A DNA stretch of 64,000 nucleotides, from NCBI RefSeq assembly GCF_002911665.1, contig NZ_MTBP01000002.1:620001-684000 (forward strand). Reading direction: 5' to 3'. The notes beneath the pieces were generated by a model, which saw nothing but the letters and a program-made list of their open reading frames with translations, ran no database searches and was not told where the DNA came from. The stretch's first letter is position 1. Each line of letters starts with the position of its first letter. A program made the position numbers and the translations under genes. Below, in pieces: positions 33,532 through 42,655 of the stretch. The stretch is from Actinomadura rubteroloni (GTDB lineage Bacteria; Actinomycetota; Actinomycetes; Streptosporangiales; Streptosporangiaceae).

Positions 33532-34878
33532 TCAGGTCGCCGCGATGATCGTCGCGTTCCGTCCGGCCGTCAGCGCGGCGTGCCGGGCGATGGCCGAGGT
33601 GTCGGTCAGCGACGCGATCTGGTCGATGACGGCCCGCAGCCGCGCCGCGTCGTCCGCCGCGCCCGTGAACGCCTCCCGGAAGGCCGGGTCCAGCGTCGCC
33701 GGGGCGCCCGCGAGCATCAGGTCGGCCAGCTCCAGCACCAGTTCCCGCTGGCGCGCCCGCTCCCGCTCGTGGCTGATCCAGACGTAGTGCGCCGTGATCC
33801 CCTTGAGCACCGCGCACTCCAGCCGCTGCGCGCGCGGGACGATCAGCTCCGCCCCGTACCGCGTCAGCCGCCGGTCGCCGAACTCGTGCCGGGTCGCCTT
33901 CTCGGCGGCCAGGCAGAACCGGCCGATCAGCGAGCTGGTCAGGTTCTTCAGCGCGGCGAGCGAGCGGGCCGTGCCGTCGTAGCGCTCCGGCCAGTACGAC
34001 TCGGCGAGCAGCGCCGTGAACCGCTCCTCCAGCTCGGCGGGCTCGGCGACGAGCGGCGACGCGGCCCGCTCGGGACGCCGGGCGCGCGGCACCGGATGCG
34101 GCCCCTCGCCGGACCGTTCCGTGCAGTACAGCTCGACCGCCGTCGCCGCGACGGCCCGGCGCTCGGCGGGGTCGGCCAGCAGCGCGACGTCGATGTGCCC
34201 GGCGACGAACGCGTCCTCCAGGTCGTGGACGGAGTAGGCGACGTCGTCGCTCCAGTCCATGACCTGCGCCTCGAAGCACGTGCGGTCGTCGGGCGCGCCC
34301 TCGCGGATCCACCCGGCGTAGTCCATGTCGTCCTGGTAGACGCCAAATTTCCCATTTACGGCGTTCGCCTGGGACCACGGGTACTTCATCGCCGCGTCCA
34401 GCGACGCGCGCGTCAGGTTGAGGCCCACGCTGCGGCCGTGCAGGGGCGGGCCGTCCGGCGCGAACGACTTCGGCTCCAGCCGCGTCAGCACCCGCAGGCT
34501 CTGCGCGTTGCCCTCGAACCCGCCGCAGCCGCGCGCGACCTCGTCCAGCGCCGCCTCGCCGTTGTGGCCGAACGGGGGATGCCCGATGTCGTGCGACAGG
34601 CAGGCCGTCTCCACGACGTCGGGATCGCAGCCGAACGCGCGGCCCAGCTCCCGTCCGATCTGGGCGCACTCCAGCGAGTGCGTGAGCCGCGTCCGCAGGC
34701 TCTGGACGTTGTTCTCGGGCTCGGCGCCGGGCGAGGCGACCTGCGTCTTGGCGGCGAGCCGGCGCAGCGCGGCGCTGTGCAGCACCCGCGCCCGGTCCCG
34801 CTCGAACGCGCCCCGGCCCCGCCGCTTCGGCGGTTCGGGCGCCCAACGCCGCCGGTCGCGGTCGGAGTAGTCGTTCAT
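33532..34878 (-). CDS. dgt: Deoxyguanosinetriphosphate triphosphohydrolase-like protein
   Basis: 448 residues. HD-domain metal ligands are [32 protein letters not shown] (HD pair) and a later Asp in [18 protein letters not shown]. It removes triphosphate from dNTPs and so limits the nucleotide pool. GC-rich actinomycetes keep this gene near dnaG, as here. ATG 34878 has only a weak ribosome site; the YdcF gene ends 13 bases upstream. Confidence 0.92.
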   Translation of the reverse strand: MNDYSDRDRRRWAPEPPKRRGRGAFERDRARVLHSAALRRLAAKTQVASPGAEPENNVQSLRTRLTHSLECAQIGRELGRAFGCDPDVVETACLSHDIGHPPFGHNGEAALDEVARGCGGFEGNAQSLRVLTRLEPKSFAPDGPPLHGRSVGLNLTRASLDAAMKYPWSQANAVNGKFGVYQDDMDYAGWIREGAPDDRTCFEAQVMDWSDDVAYSVHDLEDAFVAGHIDVALLADPAERRAVAATAVELYCTERSGEGPHPVPRARRPERAASPLVAEPAELEERFTALLAESYWPERYDGTARSLAALKNLTSSLIGRFCLAAEKATRHEFGDRRLTRYGAELIVPRAQRLECAVLKGITAHYVWISHERERARQRELVLELADLMLAGAPATLDPAFREAFTGAADDAARLRAVIDQIASLTDTSAIARHAALTAGRNATIIAAT

Positions 34879-34891
34879 GGTCCTGCCCAGC

Positions 34892-35662
34892 CTAGCGGGG
34901 CCGGGGCGACTGCTCCGCGGGGTCGGTGATCGGGGCGTTCCCGGTCGTCTCGCCCGGCACGCGGACGCTCTTGCCGAGCAGGACGTACGACAGGTAGGCC
35001 CCGGTCTCGCGGACGATGTAGCGGTACTGGGTGTCGCGCGTCTGGACGCTCGGCCCGCTGCGCGTCGGCGACGACGCCGCCGTGATCCCGTTGTCCTCGG
35101 CCATCTTCTTGGAGCGCAGCCCGTGCCACGGGTCGGTGACGATCACGCCGGACGACCAGTGCCGCTGCTTGTAGACGCGTCCGAGCGCCTGGAAGCTCTG
35201 GAGCGTGTCGCGCCCGGACGGCACCGCCACCACCCGGTCGGCCGGGACGTGCCCCTTCTCGACGAGCCAGCGCCGTCCCGACTCGGCCTCGGTGTAGTTG
35301 TCGCCGGGCGCCTTCCCGCCGACCGTGACGATGCGCGGCGCGACGCCGAGCCGCCACAGGTCCAGCGCGTGCTGGAGCCGCCACTTCAGCGTCGGCGACG
35401 GGACGCCGTTGTACTGCGCGGCCCCGAGCACGATGATCGTGTCCGAGCGGGGCCGCTCGTCCTGCCGGGCCTGGTACCAGACGCGCCAGCACACCGCGAG
35501 CGGCGTCAGCACGACCGTCGCGAGCACCGCCGCTATGATGATCATGCTGATGCCGAACACGCGCGACCGGGGCCGCCGCCGCTTCTTCTTGCGTCCGCTG
35601 TCGGGGGGCCCGGATTCGTCGTCCCACCGGTCCGGGTCCGGTGTCTCGATCTCCATCGTCAT
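34892..35662 (-). CDS. YdcF/ElyC-type (DUF218) membrane-anchored protein
   Basis: 256 residues. A basic cytoplasmic leader ([13 protein letters not shown]) and one membrane helix (~36-58) are followed by an extracytoplasmic DUF218 domain: [63 protein letters not shown]. Relatives act in envelope biogenesis (ElyC) or bind S-adenosylmethionine (YdcF); the exact role is open. ATG 35662 is chosen because it gives the usual short leader; the frame is open upstream to 35746. Confidence 0.8.
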   Translation of the reverse strand: MTMEIETPDPDRWDDESGPPDSGRKKKRRRPRSRVFGISMIIIAAVLATVVLTPLAVCWRVWYQARQDERPRSDTIIVLGAAQYNGVPSPTLKWRLQHALDLWRLGVAPRIVTVGGKAPGDNYTEAESGRRWLVEKGHVPADRVVAVPSGRDTLQSFQALGRVYKQRHWSSGVIVTDPWHGLRSKKMAEDNGITAASSPTRSGPSVQTRDTQYRYIVRETGAYLSYVLLGKSVRVPGETTGNAPITDPAEQSPRPR

Positions 35663-35741
35663 CGCACTCGCCACGGTAGTCAGACGAGCGCCGGACCGTT
35701 GCCGGTTCACGCGTGCGGGCACCTGGTTCGACCGGATTTGT

Positions 35742-35771
35742 GTCACCCGGCCGCCGGGGCGGCCGGGTGAC
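35742..35771 (-). terminator. Terminator after ppdK
   Basis: A perfect inverted repeat of two 14-base arms (35742-35755, 35758-35771) around GG, 7 bases past the ppdK stop on the minus strand. Confidence 0.82.
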
Positions 35772-35777
35772 CGACGC

Positions 35778-38468
35778 TCAGCGGTGGTCGCTGCCGACCG
35801 CCTCGATCGCGGCGCGGCCCGCCTCCAGCCGCGCCACCGGCACGCGGAACGGCGAGCAGGACACGTAGTCCAGGCCGACCTCGTGGCAGAAGTGGACGGA
35901 GTCGGGGTCGCCGCCGTGCTCGCCGCAGATGCCGAGCTTGATGCCCGGCCGCGCCCGGCGCCCCTCCTCGGCGGCGATGCGGACGAGCCGTCCGACGCCG
36001 TCGCGGTCCAGCGTCTCGAACGGGGACACGCCGAAGATCCCGAGGTCGAGGTAGCGCGAGAAGAACGCCGCCTCCACGTCGTCGCGGGAGAAGCCCCACG
36101 TCGTCTGGGTGAGGTCGTTGGTGCCGAAGGAGAAGAACTCGGCTGCCTCGGCGATCTGCCCGGCGGTCAGCGCGGCCCGGGGCAGCTCGATCATCGTGCC
36201 GATCAGGGCCGGGACGTCCACGCCGGTCTCGGCCGCGACGTCGGCGAGGACCTTCTCGGCCTCCTCCCGGACGGCCTCCAGCTCCTGCACCGCGCCCACC
36301 AGCGGGATCATGATCTCCGGCCGGGGGTCGCCGCCCGCGTTCCGCCGGTCGGCGGCGGCCTCGGCGATCGCCCGCACCTGCATAGCGAAAAGTCCGGGAA
36401 TCACCAAACCGAGCCGCACACCTCGCAAACCCAGCATAGGGTTCTGCTCGTGCAGCCGACGGACCGCCTCCAGCAGCCGGCGGTCCTTCGGGTCGGCCGC
36501 GTCGCCCGCGAGGGCCACCTTGACCGCCAGGTCCGTCAGATCGGGGAGGAATTCGTGCAGGGGCGGGTCGATGAGCCGGATCGTCACCGGCAGCCCGTCC
36601 ATCGCCGCGAAGATCCCGGTGAAGTCCTCCCGCTGGAGCGGTTCGAGGGCGTCCAGCGCCGCCTGCCGCTCGGCGCCGTCCTCGGCGAGGATGAGCTGCT
36701 CCACGAGCTGGCGCCGGTCGCCGAGGAACATGTGCTCGGTCCGGCACAGGCCGATGCCCTGGGCGCCGAAGCGGCGCGCCCGCGCGGCGTCCTCGGGGGT
36801 GTCGGCGTTCGCGCGGACGCTCAGCCGTGCCGCCGCGTCCGCGTGCGCCATGAGCCGGTCGACGGACGCGACCAGCTCGCCGCCGTCCTCGGCCGACAGC
36901 TCGCCCTCGAAGTACTGGACGACCGGCGAGTGCCGCACCGGCACCTCGCCGAGGTAGACGTCGCCGGACGTCCCGTCGATCGACACGACGTCGCCCTCCC
37001 GGACGACGATCCCGCCGGGCGCGGTGAGCGTCCCGGCCTTGACGTCCACCTCCAGCTCCTCCGCGCCGCACACGCACGTCTTGCCCATGCCGCGCGCGAC
37101 CACGGCGGCGTGCGAGGTCTTGCCGCCGCGCGAGGTGAGCACGCCGCGCGCCGCGACCATGCCGGCCAGGTCGTCGGGGTTGGTCTCGCGGCGCACGAGG
37201 ATGACGTCCTCGCCGCGTCCGGCCAGCTCGACGGCCCGCTCGGAGGTGAAGACGGCGGTGCCGACGGCCGCGCCCGGCGAGGCGTTCATGCCGCGGGTGA
37301 GCCGGGTGACGCCGTCGAGCCGCGCGTCGTCGAAGCGCGGGAACATGAGCTGCGCGAGTTGGTCGCCGGTGACGCGCTGGGCGGCCTCGTCGGCGTCGAT
37401 GAGCCCCTGGTCCAGGAGCTGGCAGGCGATGCGGAACGCCGCGGCGGCGGTCCGCTTGCCTACTCGGGTCTGGAGCATCCACAGCTTGCCGCGCTCGATC
37501 GTGAACTCGATGTCGCACATGTCGCGGTAGTGGTTCTCCAGCGTCTCCATGATCTGGAGCAGCCGGTCGTAGGACGCCTTGTCGATCGTCTCCAGCTCGG
37601 TCAGCGGAACCGTGTTCCGGATGCCCGCCACGACGTCCTCGCCCTGCGCGTTCTGGAGGTAGTCGCCGTAGATGCCCTGCTGCCCGGACGCGGGGTCGCG
37701 CGTGAACGCCACCCCGGTGCCCGAGTCCAGGCCGAGGTTGCCGAAGACCATCGAGCAGATGTTCACGGCGGTGCCGAGGTCGACCGGGATGCGCTCCTGC
37801 CGCCGGTACAGGATGGCGCGCTCGGCGTTCCACGAGTCGAAGACGGCCTTGACGGCCAGGTCCATCTGCTCGCGCGGGTCGGACGGGAACTCGCGGCCCG
37901 CCTCGTCCCGGACGAGCCCCTTGAAGGTCGCCACGAGTCCGCGCAGGTCGTCGGGGGTGAGCCCGGCGTCGTCGGTGGTGCCGCGCGCCTTCTTCGCCGC
38001 CTCGATCGCGTCCTCGAACAGCTCGCCGTCGATGTCCAGGACGGTCTTGCCGAACATCTGGATGAGGCGCCGGTAGGAGTCGTAGGCGAAGCGCTCGTCC
38101 CCCGCCTGGGCCGCGAGTCCGAGGACGGAGTCGTCGTTCAGCCCGATGTTGAGGACGGTCTCCATCATCCCCGGCATGCTGAACTTCGCCCCGGACCGCA
38201 CGCTCACCAGCAGCGGGTCGGACGGGTCGCCGAGCCGCTTGCCCATCGACGACTCCAGAGCGGCCAGATGGGCGTCGATCTCGTCCTGCAGCCCGGCCGG
38301 AACGGTCCCGTGCTCCAGGTAGTGCCGGCACGCCTCGGTCGTGATGGTGAAGCCGGGGGGAACCGGCAGGCCCAGGTTGGTCATCTCGGCCAGGTTGGCG
38401 CCCTTGCCGCCCAGCAGGTCCTTGAGGTCTTTGTTGCCCTCAGTGAAGTCGTACACGAACTTTGGCAC
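35778..38468 (-). CDS. ppdK: Pyruvate, phosphate dikinase
   Basis: 896 residues, full length. The nucleotide-binding domain is N-terminal (GGKGANLAEMTNLGLPVPPG), the swivelling phosphohistidine domain has SRGGKTSHAAVVARGMGK with the catalytic His, and the C-terminal PEP/pyruvate barrel has GLCRTEHMFLGDRR and LGICGEHGGDP with the catalytic Cys. It interconverts PEP and pyruvate using ATP or pyrophosphate. GTG 38468 has AAGGAG at ideal spacing. A DasR-like palindrome lies in the shared upstream region with the GH15 gene. Confidence 0.97.
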   Translation of the reverse strand: MPKFVYDFTEGNKDLKDLLGGKGANLAEMTNLGLPVPPGFTITTEACRHYLEHGTVPAGLQDEIDAHLAALESSMGKRLGDPSDPLLVSVRSGAKFSMPGMMETVLNIGLNDDSVLGLAAQAGDERFAYDSYRRLIQMFGKTVLDIDGELFEDAIEAAKKARGTTDDAGLTPDDLRGLVATFKGLVRDEAGREFPSDPREQMDLAVKAVFDSWNAERAILYRRQERIPVDLGTAVNICSMVFGNLGLDSGTGVAFTRDPASGQQGIYGDYLQNAQGEDVVAGIRNTVPLTELETIDKASYDRLLQIMETLENHYRDMCDIEFTIERGKLWMLQTRVGKRTAAAAFRIACQLLDQGLIDADEAAQRVTGDQLAQLMFPRFDDARLDGVTRLTRGMNASPGAAVGTAVFTSERAVELAGRGEDVILVRRETNPDDLAGMVAARGVLTSRGGKTSHAAVVARGMGKTCVCGAEELEVDVKAGTLTAPGGIVVREGDVVSIDGTSGDVYLGEVPVRHSPVVQYFEGELSAEDGGELVASVDRLMAHADAAARLSVRANADTPEDAARARRFGAQGIGLCRTEHMFLGDRRQLVEQLILAEDGAERQAALDALEPLQREDFTGIFAAMDGLPVTIRLIDPPLHEFLPDLTDLAVKVALAGDAADPKDRRLLEAVRRLHEQNPMLGLRGVRLGLVIPGLFAMQVRAIAEAAADRRNAGGDPRPEIMIPLVGAVQELEAVREEAEKVLADVAAETGVDVPALIGTMIELPRAALTAGQIAEAAEFFSFGTNDLTQTTWGFSRDDVEAAFFSRYLDLGIFGVSPFETLDRDGVGRLVRIAAEEGRRARPGIKLGICGEHGGDPDSVHFCHEVGLDYVSCSPFRVPVARLEAGRAAIEAVGSDHR

Positions 38469-38655
38469 GGGGAGCTCCTTCTCGCTCCGATGATGACCAA
38501 TCGGGGGGACCTGACGCCCGTGTCCGGCACGCCGCCTCATCGCGGTGGCCCGGCCGCGGACCCGGTCTCCCGTTGGCGGGGACTGTACCCGCGTGGCGCG
38601 GATCTCCCGCCCGCCCCCCGCCCCAGCCAGAAAAAGACCAGGTCAGACCACCTGT

Positions 38656-38671
38656 AGTGGTCTATTCCACT
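38656..38671. promoter_or_regulatory. DasR-like (dre-type) GntR operator
   Basis: AGTGGTCTATTCCACT matches the Streptomyces dre consensus A(C/G)TGGTCTAGACCA(C/G)T at 14 of 16 positions. A second overlapping inverted repeat (AGACCAC-N5-GTGGTCT, 38645-38663) shares its left half. It lies 188 bases before ppdK and 96 bases before the GH15 gene, between their divergent promoters. Confidence 0.6.
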
Positions 38672-38766
38672 AGCGGCGATCCGCCATCGATCAGGGCACA
38701 GATCACGTGCCGGGACGGCGTGCGCATCGCCACCGAAAGGGAATGATGGATCAAGGAGGTGAGGTT

Positions 38767-40653
38767 GTGAGGCCGATGGTCGCCGGTGGCCGGGCGGGGG
38801 ATCCGTTCGCCCCGATCGCCGATTACGGGTTCCTGTCCGACTGCGAGACGACGGCCCTGGTCGCGCCGAGCGGGAACATCGAGTGGATGTGCCTGCCGAA
38901 GATGGACTCGCCGAGCGTGTTCGGGTCCATCCTCGACCGTGACGCGGGATACTTCCGGCTCGGTCCCGCCGGTGTCGAGGTGCCCGCAGCCCAGCGCTAC
39001 ATCCCCGGCACGATGGTGATGGAGACCACCTGGTGGCTCCACGGCGGGTGGGTCGTCGTCACCGACGCCCTGCTCATGGGCCCGTGGCACCACGAGACGG
39101 AGCGGTCCCACACGCACCGGCGGGCGCCGACGGACTACGACGCCGACCATGTGCTGCTGCGCATGATCCGGTGCGTGAACGGCCAGGCGCAGATCCGCCT
39201 GGACTGCATGCCGGTGTTCGACTACGGGCTCACGCCCGCCCGCTGGGAGCACACCGGGCAGGGCTACCACGAGGCCGTGGCGCGCGGGAACGGGATCAAC
39301 CTGCGGCTCAACACCGACCTGAACGTCGGGTTCGAGGGGTCGCTCGCCACGTCCCGGACGCTGCTCAAGCAGGGCGACGCGCGGTTCGTCGCGCTGTCGT
39401 GGAGCGAGCACGCGCCGCCCGCCGACTACGCCGAGGCGCACGAGCGGCTGGTGTGGACCGTCCACCACTGGCAGCACTGGCTGGACCGGGGCCAGTTCCC
39501 CGACCACCCGTGGCGCAGTCACCTGCAGCGCAGCGCGCTGACGCTCAAGGGGCTGACGTTCGGGCCGTCCGGAGCGGTCGCGGCGGCGGCGACGACCTCG
39601 CTGCCCGAGACGCCCGGCGGGGACCGCAACTGGGACTACCGCTACACGTGGATCCGCGACTCCACGATGGCGCTGTGGGCGTTCTACACCCTCGGTTACG
39701 ACTGGGAGGCCAACGACTTCTTCTACTTCATCACCGACGTCGCCGAGGCCGCCGAGGGCAAGCTCCAGATCATGTACGGCCTGGACGGACGGGAAGAACT
39801 CCCCGAGTCCACGCTCGACCACCTCAGCGGGTACGACAACGCCCGTCCGGTGCGCATCGGCAACGAGGCCTACATGCAGGCGCAGCACGACGTGTGGGGC
39901 GCCATCATCGGGTCGATCTACATGTTCGTGCGCAAGCGCGACCGCCTCGACGACCGGCTCTGGAAGATCGTCGTGAAGCAGGTCGAGGACGCGCTGGAGA
40001 ACTGGCGGACGCCCGACTGCGGCATGTGGGAGGTGCGCGGGGAGCCGCAGCACTTCACGTCGTCCAAGGTGTTCTGCTGGGTCGCGGCCGACCGGGGCGC
40101 GCGGCTGGCGCGGATCCGCGGCGACCACGGCCGCGCCGAGCGCTGGCAGCGCGCGGCCGACGAGATGCACGCCGACGTCCTCGCCAACGCGGTGGACGAG
40201 CGGGGCGTGTTCGTCGCGCACTACGGCGCGGACGCGCTGGACGCGTCGGCGCTGCTCATCCCGCTGCTCGGCTTCCTGCCCGCCGACGACAAGCGGGTCC
40301 GGGAGACCGTCCTCGCGATCGCCGACGAGCTGACCGAGGACGACCTCGTCCTGCGGTACCGGGCCACCGAGACCGACGACGGGTTCGAGTCGGAGGAGGG
40401 CACCTTCACCATCTGCTCGTTCTGGATGGTGAGCACGCTCGTCATGATCAACGAGCTGGACCGCGCGCGGACGCTGTGCGAGAAGCTGCTGTCCTACGCC
40501 AGCCCCCTCCAGCTCTACGCCGAGGAGATCGACCCGCACACGGGCCGCCAGCTCGGCAACTTCCCGCAAGCGTTCACCCACCTGGCGCTGATCAACGCGG
40601 TCATGCAGGTGATCCGGGCCGAAGAAGAGGAGCGCCGGCCCGGCCTGATGTAA
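38767..40653 (+). CDS. GH15 family glycosidase (glucoamylase/trehalase-like)
   Basis: 628 residues. An N-terminal beta-sandwich (~1-280, starting PFAPIADYGFLSDCETTALV) is followed by an (alpha/alpha)6 barrel with DRNWDYRYTWIRDSTMALW, GNEAYMQAQHDVWGAIIGSI, MWEVRGEPQHFTSSKVFCWV and ATETDDGFESEEGTFTICSF carrying candidate acid/base residues. The actinobacterial version is often a trehalase. No signal peptide, so it acts in the cytoplasm. GTG 38767 is chosen because a perfect AAGGAGGT lies six bases upstream; ATG 38743 is in frame. Confidence 0.9.
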   Translation: MRPMVAGGRAGDPFAPIADYGFLSDCETTALVAPSGNIEWMCLPKMDSPSVFGSILDRDAGYFRLGPAGVEVPAAQRYIPGTMVMETTWWLHGGWVVVTDALLMGPWHHETERSHTHRRAPTDYDADHVLLRMIRCVNGQAQIRLDCMPVFDYGLTPARWEHTGQGYHEAVARGNGINLRLNTDLNVGFEGSLATSRTLLKQGDARFVALSWSEHAPPADYAEAHERLVWTVHHWQHWLDRGQFPDHPWRSHLQRSALTLKGLTFGPSGAVAAAATTSLPETPGGDRNWDYRYTWIRDSTMALWAFYTLGYDWEANDFFYFITDVAEAAEGKLQIMYGLDGREELPESTLDHLSGYDNARPVRIGNEAYMQAQHDVWGAIIGSIYMFVRKRDRLDDRLWKIVVKQVEDALENWRTPDCGMWEVRGEPQHFTSSKVFCWVAADRGARLARIRGDHGRAERWQRAADEMHADVLANAVDERGVFVAHYGADALDASALLIPLLGFLPADDKRVRETVLAIADELTEDDLVLRYRATETDDGFESEEGTFTICSFWMVSTLVMINELDRARTLCEKLLSYASPLQLYAEEIDPHTGRQLGNFPQAFTHLALINAVMQVIRAEEEERRPGLM

Positions 40654-40685
40654 CCCGCGTCCCTGTCCCACCCCGACAGACGAAA

Positions 40686-40722
40686 GCGCTGAGGCTTCCC
40701 CCACGAACGGAAGCCTCAGCGC
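40686..40722. terminator. Bidirectional terminator after the GH15 gene
   Basis: GCGCTGAGGCTTCC (40686-40699) pairs perfectly with GGAAGCCTCAGCGC (40709-40722). It is 33 bases past the GH15 stop, and its right arm contains the stop codon of the convergent membrane-protein gene. Confidence 0.82.
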
Positions 40723-41021
40723 CCACGCCGAATCCACAGCCCCCCGACGACGAGCCGCAACAACCACGCCTGCGCGAACCCGCTCGCCACCATCATCAGC
40801 ACCGGAAGTCCGGGCTTGAGGCCATCGAGGGAAGCACCGAAAAGGGCGTCCGTCACCCCGGTCACGACCGCGCCCAGCGGCAGGGTGACGAGCAGCAGCC
40901 CGAGGGCGCTGAGCCCGGAATCGTCGGTTCTCAGCCCGACCGCCGCGTCGATCGCCACGGCGACCACCACTACCGCGTAACCGCCCGCCACCAGGGCCGC
41001 CGCCCGCTCGCGCTTCGTCAT
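40716..41021 (-). CDS. Small membrane protein (SCO4225-like)
   Basis: 101 residues with three hydrophobic segments (ALVAGGYAVVVVAVAIDAAV, LGLLLVTLPLGAVVTGVTDA, LPVLMMVASGFAQAWLLRLV). It resembles small actinomycete membrane proteins of the SCO4225 type; no function known. Upstream on the minus strand is a GAGTAC-GG-GTACTC palindrome (41057-41070), a possible operator. Its stop codon lies in a terminator hairpin. Confidence 0.65.
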   Translation of the reverse strand: MTKRERAAALVAGGYAVVVVAVAIDAAVGLRTDDSGLSALGLLLVTLPLGAVVTGVTDALFGASLDGLKPGLPVLMMVASGFAQAWLLRLVVGGLWIRRGR

Positions 41022-41110
41022 AAGACAAGGCTGGCGGACGGCGTTCCCGGTCGCCTGAGTACGGGTACTCAAATCCGGCGGCGGAGCCGGCGTCCCGGGG
41101 ACGCCCGGGC

Positions 41111-42496
41111 TCAGCAGCCGACGAGCTGGGCGGCGAGGAAGCCCTCGACCTGCGAGATCGCGATGCGCTCCTGGCTCATCGTGTCGCGCTCGCGGATGGT
41201 CACCGTGTCGTCCTCCAGCGTGTCGAAGTCGACGGTGACGCAGAACGGGGTGCCGATCTCGTCCTGGCGGCGGTAGCGGCGGCCGATGCCGCTCGCGTCG
41301 TCGAACTCGACGTTCCAGTTCCGGCGGAGCTGCGCGGCGAGGTCGCGGGCCTTCGGCGACAGGTCGGTGTTGCGCGACAGCGGCAGCACCGCGACCTTGA
41401 CCGGGGCGAGCCGCCGGTCGAGGCGCATGACGGTCCGCTTCTCCGGCTTGCCCTTGGCGTTCGGGGCCTCGTCCTCGGCGTAGGCGTCCATCATGAACGT
41501 CAGCGTGCAGCGGTCCACGCCCGCCGCCGGCTCGATGACGTACGGGACGAACCGCTCGCCCGACTCCTGGTCGAAGAACGACAGGTCCGTGCCGGACGCC
41601 TTGGAGTGCGTCGTCAGGTCGTAGTCGGTGCGGTTCGCGACGCCCTCCAGCTCGCCCCACTCGCTGCCGATGAAGCCGAAGCGGTATTCGACGTCCACCG
41701 TGCGCTTGGAATAGTGCGACAGCTTCTCGGCCGGGTGCTCGAACAGCCGCAGGTTGTCCTTGGTGATGCCGAGGTCCAGGTACCACTGGTAACGCTCGTT
41801 GATCCAGTACTGGTGCCATTCCTCGTCGCTGCCCGGACGGACGAAGAACTCCATCTCCATCTGCTCGAACTCGCGCGTCCGGAAGATGAAGTTGCCCGGC
41901 GTGATCTCGTTGCGGAACGACTTGCCGATCTGGCCGATGCCGAACGGGACCTTGCGGCGCGCGGACTGCTGCACGTTGAGGTAGTTGATGAAGATGCCCT
42001 GCGCCGTCTCGGGACGCAGGTAGGCGAGGCCCGACTCGTCCTCGACGGGGCCGAGGTAGGTCTTCAGCATGCCGTTGAACATGCGGGGCTGGGTGAACGC
42101 GCCCTTGACGCCGCAGTTCGGGCAGGTGATGTCGGCGAGCGCGGCCGGGGCGCGGCCGTGCTTCTCCTCGAACGCCTCCTCCAGGTGGTCGGCGCGGAAG
42201 CGCTTGTGGCACGACTGGCACTCGGTCAGCGGGTCCACGAAGGCGTTGACGTGGCCGGACGCCTCCCACACCTCGCGGGCGAGGATCACCGAGGAGTCCA
42301 GGCCGACGATGTCCTCGCGGCCCTGCACCATCGACTTCCACCACTGGCGCTTGACGTTGTTCTTCAACTCGACGCCGAGCGGGCCGTAGTCCCACGACGC
42401 GCGCAGACCGCCGTAGATCTCGCTCGACGGGTAGACCAGACCCCGGCGTTTGGCGAGGTTGACGATCGCGTCCATCACGTCGGAACGGCGTGCCAT
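41111..42496 (-). CDS. glyS: Glycyl-tRNA synthetase (alpha2 type)
   Basis: 461 residues, the class II single-chain form. Motif 1 region [20 protein letters not shown], a zinc ribbon with CQSCHKRF and CPNCGVKG (~90 and 118), [10 protein letters not shown], motif 2 [20 protein letters not shown], motif 3 region [14 protein letters not shown] and a C-terminal anticodon-binding domain (VAVLPLSRN). No T-box leader was seen in the 160 bases upstream. GGAGAA ribosome site before ATG 42496. Confidence 0.97.
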   Translation of the reverse strand: MARRSDVMDAIVNLAKRRGLVYPSSEIYGGLRASWDYGPLGVELKNNVKRQWWKSMVQGREDIVGLDSSVILAREVWEASGHVNAFVDPLTECQSCHKRFRADHLEEAFEEKHGRAPAALADITCPNCGVKGAFTQPRMFNGMLKTYLGPVEDESGLAYLRPETAQGIFINYLNVQQSARRKVPFGIGQIGKSFRNEITPGNFIFRTREFEQMEMEFFVRPGSDEEWHQYWINERYQWYLDLGITKDNLRLFEHPAEKLSHYSKRTVDVEYRFGFIGSEWGELEGVANRTDYDLTTHSKASGTDLSFFDQESGERFVPYVIEPAAGVDRCTLTFMMDAYAEDEAPNAKGKPEKRTVMRLDRRLAPVKVAVLPLSRNTDLSPKARDLAAQLRRNWNVEFDDASGIGRRYRRQDEIGTPFCVTVDFDTLEDDTVTIRERDTMSQERIAISQVEGFLAAQLVGC

Positions 42497-42655
42497 AACG
42501 TGTTCTCCATCCAACTGGCGGTCGGCGGGTCTGTCGGTGTTCCCCGCGGGCGCGGGGCGAGTTCCATCCCCGGTCGAGCGTCGACGCGGACGCGGCCGTG
42601 CCTGCGTCCGGTGACCTGGTGCCCAGCTTAGGGCACCCCGGAACGCGGACGCTCC

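Noticed and set aside
41057..41105. Palindromes GAGTAC-GG-GTACTC and GGCGTCCC/GGGACGCC near the glyS end
   Set aside because: Short and in a GC-rich gap; either could be a weak terminator or operator, not enough to annotate separately.
42497..42655. Glycine T-box leader before glyS
   Set aside because: No T-box core sequence or specifier hairpin pattern could be found in the 160 bases upstream.
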